Shown here in pieces: positions 7,226 to 11,100 of a stretch of DNA of 11,100 bases (within the stretch, counting starts at the first letter, position 1; each line of letters begins with the position of its first letter). The position numbers and the translations under genes were made by a program. The notes beneath the pieces were generated by a model. It ran no database searches and had not been told where the DNA came from. It worked only from the letters and a program-made list of their open reading frames with translations. The DNA comes from Proteobacteria bacterium SG_bin9 (GTDB taxonomy: Bacteria; Pseudomonadota; Alphaproteobacteria; Rhizobiales; Xanthobacteraceae): assembly GCA_002083525.1 (NCBI GenBank), contig LWDM01000043.1:1-11100 (forward strand). The letters are read 5' to 3'.

Positions 7226-7969
7226 CTAGCCCGCCCTTGCCACGAGCGTTGGAAGCTCGGACAGCGATGCGATCCGGTGGTCCGGATCGAACCCCATGTG
7301 CTCGTTGCGCATCCGCATCGCCTTGAACATCGACAAGGGTGCAACCTTGCCGTTGGCCTCGAATTCGGATGCGAGCCTTTGCGCGGTGATGCGTTCGATC
7401 CACGCGACATTCAGTCCGAATGCTTTCGCGCCTGATACGTCGAAACCGTTCGACGACACGAACAGCGTTTCCGTCTGGGGGACGCCAAGCACCTCGTCGA
7501 TCAGAGTGTAGGCCTTCGGTGAAGGTTTGAAGATGCCGCGGCTTTCGATGCTGATCGTGGCGTCGAGAATCGGCTCAAGTCCGGTGTTCTTGACCAGCGC
7601 GTTCAGCATGTCGGAGCTGCCGTTCGACAGGATCGCGAGCTTGCAACCCTTCAGACCCTTCAGTGTCGATAGCGCATCCGGATAGAGATCGAGATGGCGG
7701 TATTTGTCCATGATTTCGGCGAAGACCGCGCTGTTGTAGGTCAGGCCGAGATTGTCGAGCGTATAGGCGAGCGAATCCTGCGTAATGGTCTCGAAGCTTT
7801 CGTATCGATCCATCAGCGAGCGCAGCCACGTGTATTCGAGTTGCTTCATGCGCCAGATCTGGGTGATGGCCTCTCCATAACCCGGATAGGCGCGCTCGGT
7901 GATCGCGGCGACCGACTGGATGTCGTAAAGCGTTCCGTAGGCGTCGAAGACGACAGCTTTGATAGTCAC
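7226..7969 (-). CDS. (S)-2-haloacid dehalogenase, HAD superfamily type II
   Basis: It would convert (S)-2-haloalkanoates such as 2-chloropropionate or chloroacetate to hydroxyacids. Counting from the TTG at 7975, the nucleophile is Asp11 in DAYGTLYD, with Thr15. The family markers that separate dehalogenases from other HAD proteins are also present: Arg42 (IWRMKQLEYTW), Ser117-Asn118 (LSNGSSDML), Lys150 (FKPSPKAY), Tyr156, and Ser175/Asn176/Asp179 (VSSNGFD). These line up one for one with the catalytic set of L-2-DEX and DhlB. Length, about 247 residues, is a little above the usual 230-ish because of the C-terminal tail. The GTG at 7969 is preferred because CGGA lies 8 bases upstream; the TTG at 7975 would add two residues. 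It is cytoplasmic. It lies about 49 bp after the symporter gene and 61 bp before the haloalkane dehalogenase, all on one strand, which supports co-transcription. Confidence 0.93.
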   Translation of the reverse strand: MTIKAVVFDAYGTLYDIQSVAAITERAYPGYGEAITQIWRMKQLEYTWLRSLMDRYESFETITQDSLAYTLDNLGLTYNSAVFAEIMDKYRHLDLYPDALSTLKGLKGCKLAILSNGSSDMLNALVKNTGLEPILDATISIESRGIFKPSPKAYTLIDEVLGVPQTETLFVSSNGFDVSGAKAFGLNVAWIERITAQRLASEFEANGKVAPLSMFKAMRMRNEHMGFDPDHRIASLSELPTLVARAG

Positions 7970-8018
7970 GTGCAAGGTCCGTTTCTTGTGATGAGTCCGA
8001 TGTTTTTTCGTGGCGATG

Positions 8019-9539
8019 CTATTTCGTTTTCACCCCGGTGTGGAGTTGCAGCGAGAAGGCCTCGAAGCGGCTTTCATTGGCGGCGTCGCGGCCGGATATC
8101 AGTGTGCCGATGATGGCGCCGAGAAAGCCGAGCGGCATCGATACGATGGTCGGATTGACCAGCGGCCAGATCGCGTTGGCGCCCTGCATCGCAGGCCCGA
8201 TCATCGCCAGAACGACCGAGGAGACAAGGCCGACCGTCATGCCGCCGACCACGCCGCCGGTGTTGAAGCGCCGCCAGAACAGCGACAGCACCAGAACCGG
8301 AAAATTGGCGCTGGCTGCGACGCAGATTGCGAGAATGACCAGCACCGCGACGTTGACGCCCTGGGCGAGAATGCCGAGCAGGATTGAGAGCACGCCGATC
8401 ACGATCGTCGCGATGCGGGCAATCCTGACTTCCTTGCCGCCTTCGACTTTGCCGTGATTGAGCCAGTTGGTGTAGAAATCGTGCGCGATCGCGCTCGACG
8501 TCGACAGCGTCAGTCCGGAGACGACGGCAAGAATTGTCGCGACTGCGACGGCTGCGACGAAGCCGAGCATCAGATCGCCGCCGAATGAGCCTTTGCCGCC
8601 GCCGAGAAACTGCGCAAGCAGTGGAAGCGTCAGGTTGCCACCGCGATCCGCGGCGCGGATGGCGTCCTGTCCGACGAAGTTGGCAGCGGCCAGCCCGAAC
8701 AGGGTGGTCGCGAAGAAAAATGCGCCGGCCAGGAACATGACCCACACCACCGAACGGCGCGCCGTCGCCGCATCCGGCACGGTGTAGAACCGTGTCATCA
8801 CGTGAGGCAATCCTGCCAGTCCGAGCACATAGCCCAGTCCGAGCGAAATCTGGTCAAACGGATTCTTCAGATAGTTGCCCGGCAGCAGGTACTGCGCGCC
8901 GTAGCGCTTCTCGGCGTCGGCGAACAAAGTCAAAGGATTGAACTGCACCATTGCCAGCACCAGCATCAGAATAATCGCGCCCGCGGCCAGCATCAGCACA
9001 GCTTTCACGATCTGCACCCAGGTGGTCGCAAGCATGCCGCCGAATGCGACGTAGACGATCATGGCGGAGCCGACAAAGATTACCGCCCACTCGTAGGGGA
9101 CCCCGGTCAGCAATCTCACCAGCACGCCGGCGCCCGCCATCTGCGGCATCAGATAGGCGAAGTTGACAACGATGGTTCCGGCGATTGCGGCGAGCAGCGA
9201 TGTGCGGGTCTGCATCCGGGTGCGGATCACGTCGCCGAGTGTATATTTGCCGGTGTTGCGCAACGGCTCGGCGATCAGGAACAGCACGGTGCAGAACGCT
9301 GTCAGCGGTCCGAGCGCGTAGAACGCCCCGTCCATTCCGAACAGGGCCGTCAATCCAGTGAAACCGAGGAACGCCGCGGCGCTGCACCAGTCGCCGGCGA
9401 GGGCAAATCCGTTCTGGGGCGCTGTGAGCTGGCTGTCGGCGGCGTAGAATTCGCTTGCGGTCGACGTGCGCTTGGCGGCCCAGTAGGTGATGCCAAGCGT
9501 GGTGATCAGGATCGCGATGAAGATGACGAACGTGATCAT
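8019..9539 (-). CDS. Sodium:solute symporter (SSS family), ActP-like carboxylate permease
   Basis: A 506-residue polytopic inner-membrane protein with about 13 hydrophobic helices. The monocarboxylate (ActP/acetate) branch is suggested by SEFYAADSQL near the N-terminus, GDWCSAAAFLGF (49-60), GLPHVMTRFYTVPDAATARRS (243-263), and VATILAVVSGLTLSTSSAIAHD (333-354), where the Ser/Thr run fits the sodium site. The ATG at 9539 overlaps the TGA of the upstream DUF485 gene as TGATG and has AGGAGG seven bases upstream. The GTG at 9542 is a possible alternative. Coupling to a DUF485 gene is typical for ActP (yjcH-actP in E. coli). Here the next gene is a haloacid dehalogenase, so the substrate may be a haloacetate, a halopropionate or simply a short-chain carboxylate. 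The substrate is inferred from context only. X. autotrophicus dhlB likewise has a permease gene, dhlC, as neighbour. Confidence 0.93.
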   Translation of the reverse strand: MITFVIFIAILITTLGITYWAAKRTSTASEFYAADSQLTAPQNGFALAGDWCSAAAFLGFTGLTALFGMDGAFYALGPLTAFCTVLFLIAEPLRNTGKYTLGDVIRTRMQTRTSLLAAIAGTIVVNFAYLMPQMAGAGVLVRLLTGVPYEWAVIFVGSAMIVYVAFGGMLATTWVQIVKAVLMLAAGAIILMLVLAMVQFNPLTLFADAEKRYGAQYLLPGNYLKNPFDQISLGLGYVLGLAGLPHVMTRFYTVPDAATARRSVVWVMFLAGAFFFATTLFGLAAANFVGQDAIRAADRGGNLTLPLLAQFLGGGKGSFGGDLMLGFVAAVAVATILAVVSGLTLSTSSAIAHDFYTNWLNHGKVEGGKEVRIARIATIVIGVLSILLGILAQGVNVAVLVILAICVAASANFPVLVLSLFWRRFNTGGVVGGMTVGLVSSVVLAMIGPAMQGANAIWPLVNPTIVSMPLGFLGAIIGTLISGRDAANESRFEAFSLQLHTGVKTK

Positions 9540-9856
9540 CACGCGGCCTCCTGCTGCTTCAGGCTCGCGGCGGCTTTTTTCGCCAGCGGATCGAACGTCG
9601 CGTTGGCGACGCGCGTGTAAACGATCGCCAGGACCCAGGCGAGCGCGTAGTTGGCCGCGATCAGCGTGAAGCCGAGGTTGACCGATCCGATCACCTTCAG
9701 TGCCATCACCGGTTTAGCGAACGCGGCCAGCGCGGTCAGCCCGATGTAACCGACCATGAAGATCACCGTCATCGGCACGAGGAATCTGATTTTTTCGGCA
9801 ATCAGCGTTCGGACCGCGGCCTGTGAAGCCTCGGTCAGATGATCGTGTCCCGTCAC
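9539..9856 (-). CDS. DUF485 small membrane protein, symporter partner (YjcH-like)
   Basis: The best start is the GTG at 9856, preceded by GGGAGG six to seven bases upstream. It gives 105 residues, the usual DUF485 size (E. coli YjcH has about 104). The frame stays open to 9973, but those extra residues look non-coding and would use up the control region. Two hydrophobic segments, about residues 25-46 (FLVPMTVIFMVGYIGLTALA) and 57-80, are joined by a short loop (KPVMALKV), with hydrophilic ends. This is the normal DUF485 layout. DUF485 genes are commonly fused in operon with ActP-like symporters. Their role, perhaps in assembly or regulation of the transporter, is not firmly known. Here the stop overlaps the symporter start (TGATG), so the two are almost surely translationally coupled. 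It is the first gene of the minus-strand operon. Confidence 0.9.
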   Translation of the reverse strand: MTGHDHLTEASQAAVRTLIAEKIRFLVPMTVIFMVGYIGLTALAAFAKPVMALKVIGSVNLGFTLIAANYALAWVLAIVYTRVANATFDPLAKKAAASLKQQEAA

Positions 9857-9987
9857 GGCATCCTCCCGGAAAATCTGTTGTTGATCCGCGGGCTCTTGCC
9901 GGCCGTTGCGGTTTTCAAGCCGTGACTTTACCGGCTGCCAATAAAGTGCAAAGCTAATTAAAGCGATGTTCATTATCGGAAAATCGA
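9857..9987. promoter_or_regulatory. Divergent control region of the dehalogenase operon and its LysR gene
   Basis: This 131-bp region separates the LysR gene (start 9988) from the operon (start 9856). It is AT-richer than its flanks from about 9911 to 9985. It contains two dyads: ACTTTA-N11-TAAAGT (9925-9947) and CGAT-N7-ATCG (9964-9978). This is the usual layout of a LysR-type regulator controlling a divergent operon and itself. I could not settle -35/-10 boxes. On the minus strand TTGCAC (9951-9946) is the best -35 candidate, but its spacing to TAAAGT is short at 15 bases. Confidence 0.65.
9925..9947. promoter_or_regulatory. Candidate LysR operator, perfect 6-bp dyad ACTTTA-N11-TAAAGT
   Basis: The arms ACTTTA (9925-9930) and TAAAGT (9942-9947) are perfect reverse complements with 11 bases between. 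The centre lies about 52 bp upstream of the LysR start and 80 bp upstream of the DUF485 start. Size and position fit a LysR-type recognition site, although the textbook T-N11-A form is met only loosely. Confidence 0.5.
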
Positions 9988-10911
9988 ATGCTGACCCGAA
10001 CCCGCGCCGCGACCAATTTCGACATCGACTGCCTGCGCACGTTTCTGCTGGTCGCGGACTCGATGAGTTTCTCGCGCGCGGCCGAGGATGTCGGGCGGTC
10101 GCAATCGACGGTCAGCCAGCAGATCAGCAAGCTGGAGCTTCAGGCCGGAAAGCCGCTGCTGCTGCGGCGTAAAGGCCGTGTGCTCGAACTGACGGCTGAA
10201 GGCGGTAAACTCGTTCAGTATGCGCGGCGGATCCTGCAGCTGAACGACGAGGCGTATTCGTCGCTCTGCGACGAAGCACTGAGCGGGATGGTCCATCTCG
10301 GCGTACCGCTCGATTTCTTTGGCCGCAACTTCACAAGTTGGCTTGCGGGATTCAAGGCGCTGCACCCGATGGTCGGGCTCGAGGTCGAGTCCAACCAGTC
10401 GGAGAGTTTGCTCAAACGCAGCAAGCGCGGCGAGTTCGACCTGGCGTTCTTCAAGCAGGAGACCGGTGCGCGCCACGGCGAGGTTGTGCTTCGCGAGCAG
10501 CTCGTGTGGGTGAGCGGTCCGAAATTCGTGGCCGATCGCGATATGCCGATTCCGCTGATCCTGTTTCCCGAAGGCTGTGCCTATCGCAAGTTTGCGCTTC
10601 GCTCGCTCGACGACGACAAGCGTCAATGGCAGCTGAGTTTCGTCAGTCCGAGCTTCGAGTGCATGCGCTCAGCGATCATCGACGGCATGGGCATCACGGT
10701 GCTCGCGCGCGGGCTGGTGACACCGCCCATGCGTATCGTCGGACATGGGTTGCGGTTGCCGCAATTGCCTGCGATTGAACTTGCCTACGCTTACGGCCGG
10801 CGCAATCCGCCGCGCGTGGTGACCGAGCTTGCCGATTATCTGTCGGAGGAGTTGATTCAAGCCGGAGCGCGGCCGCAGCGTGCGACGGCGGCGCAGGCCG
10901 CCGTCGCGTAA
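9988..10911 (+). CDS. LysR-family transcriptional regulator, probable regulator of the dehalogenase operon
   Basis: A 307-residue protein of normal LysR length. The winged helix-turn-helix covers about residues 11-72, with typical family residues (CLRTFLLVADSMSFSRAAE, then SQSTVSQQISKLE, then LTAEG), followed by a linker helix and an effector-binding region from about residue 98 to 290. The effector is expected to be a small molecule tied to the neighbouring pathway, perhaps a haloacid or hydroxyacid. The ATG at 9988 has only a weak GGA seven bases upstream. The gene is divergent from the DUF485-symporter-dehalogenase operon, the classic arrangement for a LysR activator and its target. The C-terminus is Ala/Arg/Gln-rich (about 292-307), and its codons form an 11-bp hairpin. 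It converges on the reductase gene with a 12-bp gap. Confidence 0.93.
   Translation: MLTRTRAATNFDIDCLRTFLLVADSMSFSRAAEDVGRSQSTVSQQISKLELQAGKPLLLRRKGRVLELTAEGGKLVQYARRILQLNDEAYSSLCDEALSGMVHLGVPLDFFGRNFTSWLAGFKALHPMVGLEVESNQSESLLKRSKRGEFDLAFFKQETGARHGEVVLREQLVWVSGPKFVADRDMPIPLILFPEGCAYRKFALRSLDDDKRQWQLSFVSPSFECMRSAIIDGMGITVLARGLVTPPMRIVGHGLRLPQLPAIELAYAYGRRNPPRVVTELADYLSEELIQAGARPQRATAAQAAVA
10882..10907. terminator. 11-bp GC-rich hairpin at the 3' end of the LysR gene
   Basis: GCGACGGCGGC (10882-10892) and GCCGCCGTCGC (10897-10907) are perfect reverse complements around the four-base loop GCAG. The hairpin ends one base before the TAA of the LysR gene, between two convergent genes 12 bp apart. 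A bidirectional terminator or 3'-end stabiliser is plausible. No T-run follows on either strand, so intrinsic termination is unproven. Confidence 0.45.
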
Positions 10912-10923
10912 ACGATTGTTCGC

Positions 10924-11100
10924 TTACTTCTCCAGCCGTGCGAACAGGCTCGACGTATCCCAGCGGCCGCCGCCCATCTTCTGCACTTCCGAGTAGAACT
11001 GATCGACCAGTGCGGTGACCGGCAGGTGCGCCTTGTTGCGGCGGGCCTCGGCGAGACAGATCGACAGATCCTTGCGCATCCAGTCGACGGCGAAGCCGAA
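10924..11100 (-). CDS. 3-hydroxyisobutyrate dehydrogenase-family NAD(P)-dependent reductase, C-terminal part
   Basis: Only the last 58 codons lie in the window; the gene enters from the right edge and ends with TAA at 10926-10924. The visible protein contains FGFAVDWMRKDLSICLAEAR, then LPVTALVDQFYSEVQKMGGG and RWDTSSLFARLEK. This is the typical helical C-terminus of beta-hydroxyacid dehydrogenases (3-hydroxyisobutyrate dehydrogenase, tartronate semialdehyde reductase GlxR and relatives): a KDL block, then a surface helix and a G-rich turn before DTSSL. The Rossmann domain and catalytic Lys lie outside the window, so substrate and cofactor cannot be told. It is convergent with the LysR gene and is not part of the dehalogenase operon. 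A link to glycolate/glyoxylate metabolism after chloroacetate dehalogenation is conceivable but unproven. Confidence 0.82.
   Translation of the reverse strand, partial: FGFAVDWMRKDLSICLAEARRNKAHLPVTALVDQFYSEVQKMGGGRWDTSSLFARLEK

Noticed and set aside
7165..7410. N-terminal extension of the haloalkane dehalogenase to 7410
   Set aside because: It would overlap the haloacid dehalogenase by about 185 bp, has shadow-like composition, and the ATG at 7164 has a good ribosome site and gives exact LinB numbering.
8802..9620. A 272-codon plus-strand frame opposite the symporter
   Set aside because: It is rich in H, Q, R and E as expected from the complement of membrane-helix codons, and it also runs across the DUF485 gene.
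6268..9856. Recent acquisition of the dehalogenase operon by a mobile element
   Set aside because: No transposase, integrase, tRNA site or flanking direct repeat is visible, and base composition by eye is like its neighbours. A compositional test would be needed to claim transfer.
9857..9973. N-terminal extension of the DUF485 protein to 9973
   Set aside because: The GTG at 9856 has GGGAGG at proper spacing and gives the normal family length. The extension would cover the divergent control region and has no family likeness.

Overview
The window is GC-rich, densely packed DNA that looks like a chromosome segment of an alphaproteobacterium of the Rhizobiales. Bradyrhizobium, Rhodopseudomonas or Afipia relatives fit best. 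The basis is gene content, GTG/TTG starts, a hybrid GGDEF-EAL protein, and a 46-bp dispersed-type repeat (6222-6267) that I recall from many genomes of that group. I see no IS element, tRNA, rRNA or CRISPR array.

Left half (1-6221), housekeeping and accessory genes. A rhomboid protease cut by the left edge (3-578) is followed by a 300-bp gap with a three-copy 13-bp tandem repeat. Next come a stand-alone CBS-pair protein (879-1307) and, convergent to it, a patatin-like/RssA-type lipid hydrolase (1326-2357, minus). Divergent from the patatin gene is an exported proline-rich protein with three similar beta-rich modules (2560-3609). Then comes an 820-residue PAS-PAS-PAS-GGDEF-EAL cyclic-di-GMP enzyme (3759-6221) with both catalytic motif sets intact and no recognisable I-site.

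Right half (6268-10911), a coherent dehalogenation locus. Read right to left on the minus strand it has a small DUF485 membrane protein, an ActP-like sodium:solute symporter, a type II (S)-2-haloacid dehalogenase and a LinB-type haloalkane dehalogenase. A LysR regulator is divergent from the first gene across a 131-bp control region that carries an ACTTTA-N11-TAAAGT dyad. The layout suggests regulated uptake of a halogenated or short-chain carboxylate, hydrolytic dehalogenation to a hydroxyacid, and a co-transcribed haloalkane dehalogenase. It recalls dhlB with its neighbouring permease gene dhlC in Xanthobacter autotrophicus, but here with a LysR regulator and DUF485 partner. At the right edge is the C-terminus of a 3-hydroxyisobutyrate dehydrogenase-family reductase, which could act on a downstream product.

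The clearest anomaly is in the haloalkane dehalogenase. All five catalytic residues are present at LinB numbering, but one base appears to be missing at about 6330/6331. This replaces the conserved C-terminal helix with unrelated residues, while the expected C-terminus continues perfectly in the neighbouring frame. It is either a real recent mutation or a sequencing error.
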